DNA from: Trileptium ribeirensis
Lineage: Eukaryota; Nematoda; Enoplea; Enoplida; Thoracostomopsidae
Reading direction: 5' to 3'
DNA: 64,000 nt
Assembly (NCBI GenBank): GCA_030248225.1
Contig: JASANE010019372.1
Location: 24,757 to 88,756, forward strand
Shown: piece by piece, positions 41,436 to 54,940 of the stretch
Position numbering within the stretch: the first letter of the stretch is position 1
Layout: each line of letters begins with the position of its first letter
Translations under genes and position numbers: made by a program
The notes under the pieces: model-generated
What the model was told of the DNA's origin: nothing
Seen by the model: the letters and a program-made list of their open reading frames with translations, nothing else
Database searches by the model: none

Positions 41436-44220
41436 ATTAATAACTATACGAAGATGTAATTTTACACTGCGTAAATGCATCACTTTCTGTGTTAGAATCT
41501 TGCCTTAAATTTATCACCGAAGTCAACCCTTGTATTGCGCTAGAATATAAGAATCGAGCCAATAATGTATAACCGGTAGCAATGTTCACAGATATAAATG
41601 TCGTTTACGTTGAAAATGACCTATCATGAGGAAGTTTTGTCTATAATAGCCTAATGCATACCATCAATTGGCATACCGTACATACACCATGTATTGAGAG
41701 AAATGGTGCAGCAGACACAATCAACCTATCACTATTGCTTTGGCAACACCATACAGTGGGAGAATTTTAACGGCGGCCAAAACTGTTCTTATGATCACTT
41801 TGGAGGCAGCAAGGTTTATTACGTTTCGGCATAAGCCACCATAACAATTTAGCTAAATGAATTAGCACTTTCAGAGAACATCATAAAAATATGACGATCA
41901 GGCTTGCTTTTATTGAATGCGTCATAATAGTTTATCTAAATTTGCGCTTTCAGAAAAATTTAGAAAAAAACGACGGTCAAGAGCATAGTCACAAACTTGT
42001 TTATGGGAACCACTGGATTTGCAATGTGATGCAAAGCTTAAACGTTCATGACGCACATGTGTACTTGTCGCTCTTCTCCCATGGTTCAAGGGGAACAGAG
42101 ATAACTCCGGCGCGGAACACCCCTCCCTAATTTCCACGCTGGCTGCGCTCCTGACAACGGTATCCCTGACATTATACAGTGAACGCCGGATAATTAAATG
42201 TGTTCAAAGTATACGTTGTGTTCACTGGAAATCGAATACTTATGTCGAATATCTTTCTGCATGCACAACGGAATTGCTGGTTTTTGACCCGCTTCAAACC
42301 GCTAGTAATAAGTGACTTAATTTTATAGACCGAATTAACTGTCCATTGCCAAATACACCAGTTGTTATGCGTTCAACTAAACGCCACATCATTAAATTAT
42401 CGCACACAAATAATATATACTGGATACATACTGTCGTGCTTACATTAAAGTATTATTTAAATAGTTTCGTGTATACCTGCGAAAAGAAGTGCTTTATACT
42501 GGAAACCAGTCAAAAAATAGCAGCACTATTTCCTTTACTTAGAACAAATAAAAAATTACCTCTTCGTTATTTTAAGGTAATTTGCATAGGAATACATCAT
42601 TCTTTCCTAAATAATTTATATAGCAGCGCTACATTAATGTCATGCGATTTTCTACACCGCAGCAGGAGCAAGAACAGGTAATTATTTTAGAAGTATAGAT
42701 TTTTGTATATTATTAATTTTTTCAAAACATTACAAATTAGTAGTAGTCCGTTACATTTGCACTAAGATGCAACGATAAATGTAAATTACATAAAGAAGTT
42801 TTTAATGTCGAATGTATGATATAGTTCCTGTAGCCTTAATAAGAGTAAGTAAAATATAGATCAAGTGTAGTAAAGTACCTAATTCTAGTTCGTATAGGGT
42901 GCCAATTTACGTTTACCCGGTTCTAAGGCTTAAAATTGTCTTATCTCTAGGCAAAATATGTATTTTCATCATTGCACAATAATTCTTATTTGTACACACG
43001 TCAGAAATATTGACTAAAAACACTCAAATTGCGTACCAATAAATATTTCTTAGGGTTATTAAAACCTAACTATTATCCTATTTGGCGTTGGAGATATTAC
43101 TGTTACGCGTTCATTGCTTGGTGAGACTGTGAGCTTGGTCATACTCTTATTGCAATTATGGAGTTTTTTATAGAATTGATGCTGCTAGCTTGTTTTACAA
43201 TATAGATAAAAGTTAATTTGATTCCGGACAGTTTGGCTTTATCGCCGATGAAATTAATAATGCAATTTTATTAAATTCTGTATTTTCTTCGCAACCTTGT
43301 CTGTGCCAAGATTCTATAAACGCCAAGTCGAATTAGGTTTAAAATCATAAAAGTAAAAAGAAAGGAAAGTTTGTTTTCTAATTTTAGCAAAAAAGATTGA
43401 AAAATTCAAGGCAACATTCGTTTTACAGAAACAACCCACGATATTATTTCTAGTATGTGAATCCTTGCTTCCTTATCTACAGACAACGTACCATTTGTTA
43501 TAAAAATAAAATCTGCTTTTCAAAGACAGAGATATAATTATTTTTGTTCAACCTAATCACAATATAATTTGCCCCAAGCAAACTGTTTATTTCTATCGTC
43601 TTTTATTTGTTTTCAAATACATGTAAAATAAGAGCTCTCTGAAAGCATTTCTTTCAAGTTCCTTTAATGTATCTTTATTTTACAGCCTGAAACAATATTT
43701 CAATAATTATCATTGTACTACAAGCTGATGCTGTCACCACAACAAATTATCAACGGGTATATTGAAAACAATAAACCAGACTGATTTTAGCAAATAAACA
43801 GCACATTGATTGTTTTTAAGATACTAAGAATTCATCCCCGTTGGGATTACTCTATGTAGTAGCAGCCATTAATTGTTGCTCTACTACTGCGTAACCTTTA
43901 AGTACACTAAACAACTGCTGCAGCAAACTTTATTATTTCAGCGGTTGAAATGACTAGAAAGAAGCATGGGCTGCGACATAAAAGGTAATCCAAATCGTCC
44001 TTCCAAAAGTGCAGTGGATTTCTAACCGTTTTGCCGGCTTTAACACGAAATTCAGATAGTTATCTCTCCATGTTTTATATCTACCTCGCTGGTAAAGTTT
44101 ATTAATTGCTTTGTACCCGGTGCAAATTATTAAAGCTAGAATATCTAGAGCATTTCAAACCTCTTTGAGAAACACACAGCACAGTTCAAATGACCCGACA
44201 TGTGGGTACGGTGGTTAAAA
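41436..44220. other. AT-rich noncoding stretch
   Basis: Nothing recognisable was found. The longest frame, 42,346-42,681 on the plus strand, has 111 codons with ordinary AT-rich composition and no motif. Confidence 0.5.
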
Positions 44221-44826
44221 CGTGGCCGAGTGGTCTAGCGTGCTGTCCCGCGTTAACTATTCAGAAGGTATGTGTTCAACTCCCGCTGGCTCCTGAATTT
44301 ATATATTTGTGGTCGTATTTTTTCCAACCAAATAAATGAGATTCCTAGTTTATAAAATCATTATTAGACTAGCATGGCACTAAGAACATGTGATTTAAGA
44401 ACTTGCTATGTCGTTTTGCTATTGATGTTCTAGAGCGATGTGCCTCCGTGTCTGTCCAGTAGGTACGTATGTGTTCACTTCCCACTGGCACCTGAATTTT
44501 TACATTTGTAGTCGCATTTGTTCCAACAAAATAAATGAGGTTTCTAGCATATAAAATAGTTATTAGACTAGCATGGCACTAAGAAAAGGTGATTTAAGAA
44601 CTTGCTATGTCGTTTTGCTATTGATGTTCTAGCGCCATGTCCTGCCCTGCCTGTCCAGTAAGTATGTGTTCAATTCCCACTGGCACATGAATTTTTACAT
44701 TTGTAGTCGTATTCGTTCCAACCAAATAAATGAGGCTCCTGACGTATGAAATCATTATAGGTCTAACATGGTACTCCGAAAAGATTATTTAAGAGCTTGC
44801 GATGTCGTTTTTCTATCAATGTGAAT
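44221..44826 (+). repeat. tRNA-headed repeat, nearly three tandem units of about 197 bp
   Basis: The first unit starts with a good A-box (GTGGCCGAGTGGTCTAGCG) and B-box (TGTTCAACTCCCGC), as in serine or leucine tRNAs. The body that follows repeats with period about 195-198: the B-box word recurs near 44,471 and 44,665, each time followed by GGCNCNTGAATTTNTACATTTGT and later AACTTGCTATGTCGTTTTGC. The second and third units lack a proper A-box. It looks like a SINE amplified in tandem. Confidence 0.65.
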
Positions 44827-45976
44827 AGATAAACGATGAATTTATATGCCAAAGTCACAAAGACTGTGTATGTACACAAATATTAACGAAATTTGTAGGT
44901 GATTAGATCACAATCTAACAGGTTTCCGGTTAAACATGACCCCAAAAACTGTAGAAACCCAACGGTCTTTACGAAGCATCTAGTTTAAGATTCAAGTTGC
45001 TGAGTTATATCCAATAGTTTTTTATAAGCGAGAGTAACAGCATTAATACGATTTAACATTAGCAATCATAATAGGTTAGTTCAAAATTAAGTTAAAATTT
45101 TCCTAGGAATTTACTAAACATTATAGAAACATGTACATAAAGAAATCAGAACACGGAATTCGTTAGTAGCCCTTAAACCACAAACTATTATGCATATTCC
45201 ACATACATAGTCGTATATACATTAATATGCGACATGCGTGTATTTTTATATCCTTCAAGACGGCAATACTGCCTCTATAATGGACAGCATAGATGAAGCC
45301 TTCTTTCGACTGTAAATCATCTACATTCAATAACTTTATAAAACTAAGTCTGAGTGAAACTGTTTTAATCCAGAGAAGCTTTAATGTGTGTTTGCATGCG
45401 CTTATTAATTCCGCCTGATAATTATGATCGTTTTTCATCTTGTAAACTTTTAAGAATTACAGTCTGTTTTACTTAAAATATACTAACCCGTTGCTGGGTT
45501 AATTAAGATTGCATTTCAAGCAGCATTAACAAAAATATTGCCAGCTTAATCAATCGAATCAGGTTCGTTTTATTTAGTATCACGATTACTAGCAATTGAA
45601 CTATAACGAGTTTGTTGCTGGATCCTTACGGCTTGTTACAACGAGAATTAATCACAGCACCCTGCAAACCGTGCGCTACGTGGAGAACCGAGTAAACCGA
45701 ACACATTTTACTACAAAATATGTCCGTAGAGCAACTGCGTCTGTGAACAGATTAAACAGCGATGTTTCAATGCCTTAGGGTAAACTGGGTAAATGTTTCA
45801 AACCCATTGTCTTTATATGTTTTCGCCTGCCGTTAAAGTAAACAATAAATTAAGGCATAACGCATTAATGTATCTTTCTTGTATAGACAGATTGCAAGTT
45901 TATGCAGTCTAAAAAATTGTTAATACAAAGCATCGTAGTACTAAATGTGTGAATACGCTTTAGGGGCGTGCATTAT
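44827..45976. other. AT-rich noncoding stretch
   Basis: No gene or repeat structure was recognised up to the edge of the solo LTR. Confidence 0.5.
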
Positions 45977-46571
45977 TGTAACAGGACCGTTACGGTCTGT
46001 TACGTTTGTTTTTCATTAGGTCTTGACGTTATGACGCTCTGTGACAGTTTAGGTTTGAATACGATCTAACTGTAGCAAAACCGGCATACTTTTTAAGAAA
46101 TCTGGTGCCGATCGGCAGGACTATAAGGGGCGATTTCAGGAACTGTCTGTTGTATGGTGCCATGGTTATATTCGTGCCGCTATTTTGTTTTATTAACACG
46201 TGATGCTTATTTATATGTGCTTCTTTGTGTGCCGTAGCATGCTTTGTCCATTTCATTTCATGTTTTGTTTTGCTTCATATTTGAGAGATCACTGTCCACG
46301 CTGGCCATGGGTCGAACTCAGTGGGTTTGTTTGAGGAGTTGTCTATAATAGAATTAGCTGGATAGTAGTGTCGCTAGTCCAAATAAACGAGTTAGGATTG
46401 TAAGGGTGACATAAGTTTCTTTTGTATAAGCTCCAGAACTTAGTGGGAACTCAACTAGTTGCTCCAATACCATTCAAGTTTCAGTATTACGACCGCCCGG
46501 GAATAGGAGGCCATCGACCGCTTATGCTCAAACATTGGTTAGGTAGTGATCAAAACCAGAAGTATCAATTT

Positions 46572-46708
46572 GACTTAGGCTGAACAGCCTATGAAGCAAA
46601 TTTTACTTAGGCTGAACAGTCTATGAAGCAATGGGCACCAAAAAAACGGAAAACAACAACGCGGTATCGAATATTGACTTAGGCTGAACAACCTATGAAG
46701 CAAATTTT
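46572..46708 (+). repeat. Three direct copies of a 28-bp motif in U3
   Basis: The motif ACTTAGGCTGAACAGCCTAT followed by GAAGCAA occurs at about 46,573, 46,605 and 46,676. Within it TAGGCT and AGCCTA pair as a small hairpin. Its place in U3, about 1 kb ahead of the TATA-like box, would suit a transcription-factor binding cluster. Confidence 0.6.
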
Positions 46709-47600
46709 ACAGAGAATTTCACGGGTTTTCTAACGAGACCAAAATGTCTCGAATTGCACGCGGATGTAGCCCTATATCCAGGGAATTAACACGTTAAAAT
46801 TAAACCAACAGCCGTAACTTACGCTAAGTTTGGCTGTAGTTGATAGCGGTTCGGAATAGAAGTATTTTCTACTTAGTTGTATGTATTACTTATTTATATA
46901 TAACTTTAATGCCTTGTCGTTTTCTTTTCTTGCCCTCCATGACGAACCCCTCCATACATGCCTTCTGTGTCATATTACAGCACCAGGACTCCCATGCCCG
47001 GTTAGTAGTGTCGGTCGACTTTATTGAAATTATCACTTTTGTGATATTTCATTTTCGTGAACAATACCTCCCTTAAGGGAATCGACTAGCTTACTGGATA
47101 CGCCATATCATTGGAAAACTAACGCACACCGTTGGGTTCCGTTTTGCCCATTGGTCCACCTGAAAACGGCAGCTAAGTTGTTCGGTTTCACTTCATCGGT
47201 AGCTAAAATTTTCTGATCGCCGATGGTGCAACCCTTCTTGTCCCTCACTGGAGTTCGTCAGGTGGGAATTCTACACATCATTATATGGTCCCACCATCAA
47301 GGAACCTAACGGGCCCAAGCGGATATCGACCCGCCTGTCGGCCGAGCTGTAATGCGAGTTGCTCCGAGCTGTTATGCGATTCGTGAATATTCTATAATGC
47401 ATATTGCCGAAATTGACATAAATTTCTTCCTGTCTTGCAGCATTTCCGTATTTAAACCGTGACCCTAAATGTATCCATCCATATTTGGCTCGCCTATATG
47501 TGGCGAACGCAACGATATAAGGAGGATCTTGGCTTGAACCTACGTTAGCCCGCTACGCCTCGGTAAAGTGCCCCCAGTCCCGTCTATGAGCAATAATGGG

Positions 47601-47607
47601 TATAAAA
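47601..47607 (+). promoter_or_regulatory. TATA-like box of the LTR promoter
   Basis: TATAAAA lies in the sequence ATGGGTATAAAATATTTG. The matching place in the 5' LTR (minus strand near 29,480) reads ATGGGCGCCGATAAATCGAG. Conservation of the surroundings between two old copies supports a promoter, but the start site is not shown. Confidence 0.35.
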
Positions 47608-48197
47608 TATTTGAAATTTCGTTCTCCACTCAAAGACGGGCAAATCGCCCTCATTACATTCGCCTAGTCGAGACATCTCTAAATAAACACGGCGGGTTCC
47701 GTCGGGCCACCATTAGTCTGGGACAGCTGATAGAACCGCCCCCTCGTTCGCCAGAACTTTCCCTATTTTTGCTATTTTAACACTTATAAATTTTATCCAC
47801 GATCCGCCTTCTCATAGCGAGTCCAACGATCCTAAGGGGGCATCGTTTCGCTCTTCCGTTAGCTCTGGGCAGCCCGCCGAAGTTACAAGTTGACAACAAT
47901 GGGTCAACTCCCGATATTATGTCCACCTCTTTTGTGTTTTGTGTCGTTGGAGTCCCCCTGACATCACGCGTCCGAATCTGTCCCTACTCCAGTCGAAAGC
48001 TATGAGAACACCCTGCCCCAGTCCCCTTCCCACGCCCTCTCCTGTTTATTCCTTTCCAGTTTCACCATCCTTAACGACACTTTTGTTCGTTGTCGTTTGC
48101 GTTCGGCTTTCTTTTGTCGGCCGTTTTTTATCTTCGCGACCTTTTGGCCGCTGTGTTTTGCTTCGTCTTCTCTTTCTTTCTGACCTCTCGGTCCTTT

Positions 48198-48707
48198 TGC
48201 GGCGTTCACGTTATAATGTCCCCGCTGTTTGGAACTTTTGACCCCCTGTAGTCGCGACCCTACCGTATAGACAGTCAGGGTGACACCCATACTGTAAATC
48301 AAATGCCGAGGGTGTCCGACGCACCCTTAGCTACTAAATTTTTTCTAGACAGTGTCGTACACACCCTTAGCTACCAGTTTGGCGCGAATTAACTATAACG
48401 GACACCGTCTGTAGCGAATGCGGTTTATAAGTCAACTGTCCTGTGGAGTTTTTCCTAAATTCTCGATATTTGTATCTAGCCCATATGAACATTGCTCAAA
48501 TAATTCCGAACAGTGTCAATAAAACTGCCAGAAGACACGGTGTGCCTGACACTGTCGGCAAGTGGTAATACGCGTAACTAGCTACCGTTGAAAAAATTTA
48601 TTAAAAACATGGGGGTGTCTAAGACACCCTGTTGTCAACAGTGTGTCTGACACTGTGTGGGGTACATAAGTTCCAAACGTTGGGGACATTATAACGTGAA
48701 CGCCGCA
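48198..48707. mobile_element. MITE, family 1 (copy B), inside the solo LTR
   Basis: It is 510 bp, with the same ends as the copy at 1,207-1,714 and the interior in reverse orientation. TTT flanks it on both sides, which again fits a 3-bp duplication. It interrupts LTR sequence, so it is younger than the LTR copy. Confidence 0.8.
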
Positions 48708-50257
48708 TTTTGTCTGTTCTTGTCCACTCATCTACTTCGTTTCATCTTCTTCCTTTGTTTCCCCCTTTTCTTTTCTCTGTTTGGTGTTGTAGTAATGATG
48801 GTTATCGTTAGTGGTGCTAACGACAACAGTAGTTAGGTCTTAGACAGGTACACCAATATCAATGAGCCAGACATGTAGGATAGATAACTATATATAATGC
48901 ATAATTTGGATATAATTAAATAAATATATAATGTTAGCCTGACAGCCTAAGCCAGACAGCAACATAAAGTATATACATATATATTTATGCGAACAAAGAC
49001 ACACTAAATACAAATTTTGATCTAAGTTGCCAAGTTTTGTGAGATTTTGATAACGCGTATACATTGGCATTCACCGGTTTAAGAGGGGGATACGTTCGAG
49101 GCCTGGTCGCGGTCCCAGGGAGCCTCGGGCGAGGGTACCCTCCTGGCGGGTCGCTTCAAAAGGGGTGCCCTATCTCTACCCTCGGTGTAAGTCCAGCTTC
49201 GTGTCTCGTTCCCCCTGAGGCGTCAGAAAGGTGGCCCCGGTCTCTTGAAATTCTAAACAAAGATAAACTCAATCTCCCGGAACGATAAGTAAACGTGCCA
49301 TGCTTGCACGTGGGCACGTATTACACATAGGAAATAGCTCGACCAAATTGGACCAGGGTTCACAACTTCGGCGCAGATCTTTTATATTTTGGTGAATTGT
49401 TAGCATTAACAAAGACGGCGTCTGACAATCCAAATTATTACATTATTTTAATATTTACTAAATTTACTATAATCAAGAAGCATTCGGAATTTGGCGTCAT
49501 ATCTGCAGACACAACAAAATGTTTGTAGTGCTAGACAGAAATGTAAATGTATAATGTTTGCACGTTTACCTGTTATATCTATAGGAGATTTGTAGATCTA
49601 TGTAGGTCGGGGTTCACCTTTTATCATGGTTATATTATATACACAATTATATTCATGGTCACATACTAACAATTAACTTAATATTTTGTGATAATCGTCC
49701 TAATTGAGATGACGAATTGGCTGGCTGAATAGTCTGAGAACGGCTGACGTCCAGACGTAAACAACGCGATTGGCAGATCGGAAAGAAAAGAAAATTCAGA
49801 CAAGATCTTTCAACTTCGACCCAGATCTGCAGGTGCAGATCGCTTTTGTCCTAAAGCCGCTACCAGTTTACGGTAGCCGAAACTTTCAACGATATTAAAT
49901 AATTTCCTTATTGGTTTCTGGAATTGAATTGAGAGGGTGACACATTCCGCGGCACGCCTTCGATTTGAGGATAACAAAATTAATATAGAAAAGGTAGAGA
50001 CAAATTTTCGAGGTTGGACGTACCGCCCAAATACTCGAATCAGTTTGGCTTCGGTAGCACGGAGTTCGGTCGACTCTACAGACCGGCTCCATTGCTAACA
50101 TTTATTAGTGTTTCATTTGTTTAATGTGAATTTGACTCGGCAAATCTTTTCGTGGTTTGCTCAGCGTTTGTGGTTTTCAAGGGAAGTTTGGGCTGTGGGT
50201 AATAGGACATGGGAGCTTGACTTCCGTAAGGTCACTTGGACATAGGTAGGTGTTGCT

Positions 50258-50687
50258 CACAGTGTCAGGCACACAGTCGCCAACAGGATGTCTTAGATAT
50301 CCCCATGTTTTTAATAAATTTTTTCAATGGCAACTAGCTAGGGGTATTGCTAAATTTCGACAGTGTCAAACACCGTGTATCCTTTCAATTTTATTGAGAG
50401 TGTGCGCCATTATTTCTTCAACGTTCATATGGCCTAGATACAAATATCGAGAATTTAAATTAGTCTAAACGCCAGAATTTACTAATAAATCACATTAGTT
50501 ACAGACGGTGTCCGTTATAGTTAATTCGTGCCAAATTTGTAGCTAAGGGTGTGTACGACACTGTAACGATAAAATGTAGTAGCTAGGGGTATGTCGTACA
50601 CCATCGGCAGATTAACAGTATAGATGTCACCCTGACCGTCTAGGGTCGCTACTACAGGGCGACAAAATTTTTAACGTGAGCGCCGCA
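50258..50687. mobile_element. MITE, family 1 (copy C), truncated
   Basis: It matches copy A from the GTGTCAGGC block to the right-hand inverted repeat (GAGCGCCGCA). The left inverted repeat and roughly the first 60 bases are missing. It also lies inside the solo LTR. Confidence 0.75.
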
Positions 50688-53600
50688 TTATGTACGATGT
50701 TACCGCATGTATCTATATCGTATACGTTTGCATTGTGGCTTAGGTGAAAATGTTGGCTTATTACATGCAGTTTTCAAGAGATCGAAGGATGTGTTCTGGG
50801 TTGTAAGTGTAATCAGGGATATTTTGCTAGGCTTCTCAACTGACCATAGTACTAACCGATGTGTCAAGACAACATATAGCCTCCCTCCCCTTGTTTTTTA
50901 CAAACTACGGGTTCATGCAGTATTCTTAAATCTAGGAGTTATACAGTGTTGCGTAAAGGACTAGCGAAGCTGCGAACCAGTGCTCGAAGCTCACAGACAA
51001 CGTCCTGATGCTGCAGTTGCAAGTGTTTCCATGGCCCGCCTACGTATTAGGATGATTTCTTGGCAATTTACTAAAACAATACACTGATCCGATCACTTCT
51101 TAGTGATCCCGATTTTTTGTCGTATCGCAACTGGAGCATAGACTTTACACTTATAGCAGGGCCGAGGAAACACTTGGAACCACATCCGAGCTAAACAAGA
51201 GTGTTAACAAGCTGTGCTACACGAGATTCTTGCATGGCGCCCAAGTTTATATAGTGTCAGGCAGCTGCTATTGCGCGCATTAAAAGAACTCGTGATCCTG
51301 GAGCATAACTTAATCACGCTTGTTCCTTTTTTTGTCGACTGTGCATCAAAAGGTCATAGAATTGGCTAGATTACCACTATTTAAAGTTCTATCTTCATAT
51401 TTCTTAAGCTAAATTAGGTGGAAGGTTCCTCCGGGTTTAAATGTTTTGGGATAGCTCAGAATAGAACTACCGGACGTCTAGCCTTTGAATTTTATAAAAG
51501 TTACAAGTCCCAAAATTGCCGAATCATTAGGTTAGACTTACCGGGCGCATTAGATTCAATTTTATGTCCGGCTTGGACACCGCTTCCCAAGTACGCATTA
51601 GCTAGAGCCGCGCTCTAGCGTCAAAAATTTTTTTAGCCGTGTGCTTGTCACACCATCGACCAGAAGTAGTTTCAGCCTGCCAGTCTTGGTTATTATTTAC
51701 GCGGACACAACAATATTAAGTTTACTCAGGTTTTCGTAAACACTGACCCATGGACCGACGCTTCAGCATCGAGATGTGAATTTTCCCCGAAGCAAGTAAT
51801 CAGGATAGGGGTTGAGCGCAGTCAAATTTCTAGCTTACCTAGGTAGGCGGTCGGGTTAGGCGCAAAACATATCGTTTAGCAGGCGCCCCAATGATTGAAA
51901 ATTAACTCGGTCTGAGGATAACTTTAGCCTCAGATCGAGCGGGAACAAAACCCCCCTAACTACTGGATCGCTGAGTTTTGTGTGGTTTTGGTTATATTTT
52001 CCCGGCTCTTCAGGCTTTCAGATAGCTCTCATAGCCTCGGTGATGAGTTCTTTATTTCGGATGCATGATTTTATTTGCACTTCTCACTCTCTGTCTCCTC
52101 GCTTAGTATGAGTCATTGGCATAATGACTGATGCGCTCGCTCTCGAATAAATCAAGCCAACGCTCGCGAAATATCAAACATACGAGCGTTGGCAGCGCTC
52201 GCACGTAGTGGCAGAGCAGCAAAACACATAACAGTACAACACAATAGCGACAGAAGAAGACAAAGACGGCAAATTAGGCAATCGAGTAGAGGCGAATTTA
52301 GGGCTTTAGTACTAAATGATCCAAGAAGAAGAAGGGGTTAGGGGATGGTCGCGATTGGACCGTGAAGTGAAAGCCCGGATTTGTGGCAACCTAGGGAACG
52401 AACGATAGTAAGAAAATTACCGACGATTCCTAAGGAGATACAAAGTCTGCGAAGGTCTGAGCTGCCTTCGGGGACACTTCACGCGCAGCCGACTGGTACA
52501 GGGTGCACCCCCAGAGCGCAAAATTGTAGTCCAGCTATAGAACAGCCATGATTACCCGTCAAATCTTTTAAGATAACAAAATTGGTCGGCTAGAGGACCG
52601 CCGGAAATGGCATGACCTCGCGCATACCCCCGCCCCCACAAAAAATAGGTATTTTAAGAATTAATACAGAAGGAAAACGACAGAAACAACTTCAACATTA
52701 TTGCAAAATCAGGCAATATCATGTTTAAAATGTCCAATTTTTCTAAATAAGATATTGCTCGCAGAATGAAGTAATACTTTTCGGTTACTGGTAGTCATTT
52801 ATGTAAAAGAATATATCCGAGCTGTAAAGAAAAAAGCTAAATAAAATTTTTTGTTACCGTCGAAATACAGGACAGTGTTGGAGATTTTGGTAACGATTTT
52901 CACGAGTGGTGAACGAGTATTGCAATCGTGGAGACAGCTCTTCCGAAAATACATGATAGTGAAAAATTTAAGATTTCACAAGGTAATTTCACATACCATC
53001 ATTACGGTGGCGATTGTTTGGTTTCGGCAGCTGCTGAGAAGTTTATGCAATACTCGTATTGTCACGAGAGAACAATTAATTACATAATACATGGTCTCAA
53101 AGCATAAGTGCAGCAGTTGGTTGGCTGAATTTATAATATTTGGCACCACAAGGTACTACTGCATAAACTTTTCCCTGTGATCATATTTTGCAATAGTTCC
53201 CGCATTAGCGCATATCCGATTCAATTCGATAGAGTATGCACAATTTTAATGAATTAATGACCCGATCCGAATGGAAAGATGTGGTGCGAAAACGCACATA
53301 CATAGCCACACAATATGCAGTAAGCGTAAGATTTGGTATTGATTTAGGTGCAAGGTGACCACGAATTACATCGGATCGAAACGGATCGGCTCTGATGCAA
53401 TTTGTCCACATGTCGGGTAATATCGGAAAGGCTCGATAACATGCAAAGTCAACACGGCCTTTAATTATTGGTTACTTAACATATAATGTCGTGCCATCTA
53501 CGACACAGAATACGAACTGAAAACCAGTAGTCTTTTGAAGAGAAAATATAGTATTTTTTCAAAGGTTAATACCAATACCTCAATCGAAATATCAAATTTT

Positions 53601-54130
53601 TTCTGATATAAACAAAACTGTTTAATAGAAAAGGAGCAGATTCCTCTATTATCAGCCATGTAGCGCGGATTTTTCGGTCCGTACGATAATTCGACACTAA
53701 CTAGTAGCTCAAATTTCAGCCAAGATTGTTTTGGAAAACTATTTTTAACAGAACGCTTAAACCATTTGCTGAACATTACTGCAGGCACACTCGGTTAGAA
53801 ATATAAATGTATCGGTACAGTGAATTTCGGTTTCCTACGTGAACTAAACAGCAAAAAGTTAGGTGACGAAATGGTGTACAATCTCAACATTTCGCACATT
53901 GTGCATCAATATGATTTTTTTATTTTTTCAAGTCGGAAAATTTTTCATCCGCTAAAAGATTGTTGAGAATACACGTCATATGGTTTTTTGGTTGTGTGGC
54001 TGTCGATTGTGTATATTATATGAAGTTTCTATATTTTGTCGTGATCCAGATATGTCAAGTATTTGTTCAGCAACTCGGCCAATGTAACCTTTAGGGGCGG
54101 AAGTGAAATGCATGCCATGCCGTTCTCGAT

Positions 54131-54206
54131 ATACTAAGCCTAAGCCTTAGTCTTAGCCTAAGCTAAGGTCCCTATATGATCCATGTATTAAGCCTAAGCC
54201 TAAGTC
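54131..54206. repeat. TTAGGC-like interstitial cluster (copy 1)
   Basis: Several CTAAGC, GCCTAA and TTAGTC words occur in both directions, including AAGCCTAAGCCTAAGTC. The unit is that of nematode telomeres, TTAGGC. The array is short and degenerate. Confidence 0.5.
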
Positions 54207-54462
54207 AGGGGAACCCCCCGCTCTGAGCTGTTCTTTTTTCTAACGTTATCACGTCCGGCCGCTAAGGGTGACATGGGCCAGCAACTCAGTCACAACAAGC
54301 TAAAACAGGTATTGTATAACAATTTAGAGTCTTTTCGGTTAGCACCCCATAGTCCGAAATAGGTTAAATTTAAAGATACATGGAAATTTTTGTACAATTC
54401 GAGCGAGCTCGACGAGCTGGTTCAGAAAATGACCATTTCAGTCATTTTATGACAATCTTTTT

Positions 54463-54895
54463 CGATTCTTTGAGTTTCCAATGGTCCCGTAATTTTTGAC
54501 TCCCCCATTCTCAAATTTTTATATTTACCATTCGAACCGTATTGACGAGCTAAGTCGAAAGATGGTAAAAACACCATAATGTTTTATCAAAGTTAAGAAA
54601 TTATTTCCAAATATGTGAATTCCCAAGCGTAAGGCTAGTAAGCCTTAGTCGTTAGTATTGAGAGTTAGTATCGATTTTTCGATTCTTTTAGTTTCCAATG
54701 GTCCCGTAATTTTTGACTCCCCATTTCATTCTCAAAATTTTATATTTACCATTCGAACCGTATTGACGAGCTAAGTCGAAAGATGGTAAAAACACCATAA
54801 TGTTTTATCAAAGTTAAGAAATTATTTCCAAATATGTGAATTCCCAAGCGTAAGGCTAGTAAGCCTTAGTCGTTAGTATTGGGAACTAAAAATCA
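54463..54895. repeat. Tandem duplication of about 210 bp
   Basis: The block from TTCGATTCTTTGAGTTTCC through GCCTTAGTCGTTAGTATTG occurs twice in direct succession with very few differences. The equivalent place in copy 2 (61,515-61,765) holds only one unit, so the doubling happened after the segmental duplication or was lost from the other copy. Confidence 0.8.
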
Positions 54896-54940
54896 TAATA
54901 TTGAAAATGGATATTTTCTGAACCAGGTCGTCGAGCTAAG

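Larger units (their letters stand above)
45977..52640 (+). mobile_element. Solo LTR-like copy in opposite orientation
   Basis: It begins TGTAACAGGACCG with the same terminal hairpin as the 5' LTR and ends near CCCCCACA. Blocks match the reverse complement of 24,572-30,966 in the same order and similar spacing: 46,486-46,513, 47,615-47,690, 47,800-48,060, 49,130-49,270, 49,870-50,090, 51,830-51,892 and 52,440-52,480. After subtracting the two MITEs inside (510 and about 430 bp) the length is about 5.7 kb, close to the 5' LTR without its minisatellite. No gag or pol follows. Flanking 5-bp repeats are not evident, so it could also be a fragment of a lost element. Divergence appears much higher than in a recent insertion. 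Confidence 0.6.
52661..54940. repeat. Segmental duplication, copy 1
   Basis: 52,661-52,931 matches 57,550-57,821, and 53,218 to about 54,940 matches 60,305 to about 61,790, both in the same orientation. The second block is about 95 percent identical over its first 1.2 kb. The 287 bases between the two blocks here are replaced by about 2.5 kb in the other copy. No protein-coding gene is recognised; the 96-codon and 88-codon minus-strand frames in the two copies differ by an internal gap that keeps the frame, but nothing else suggests a gene. Confidence 0.85.
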
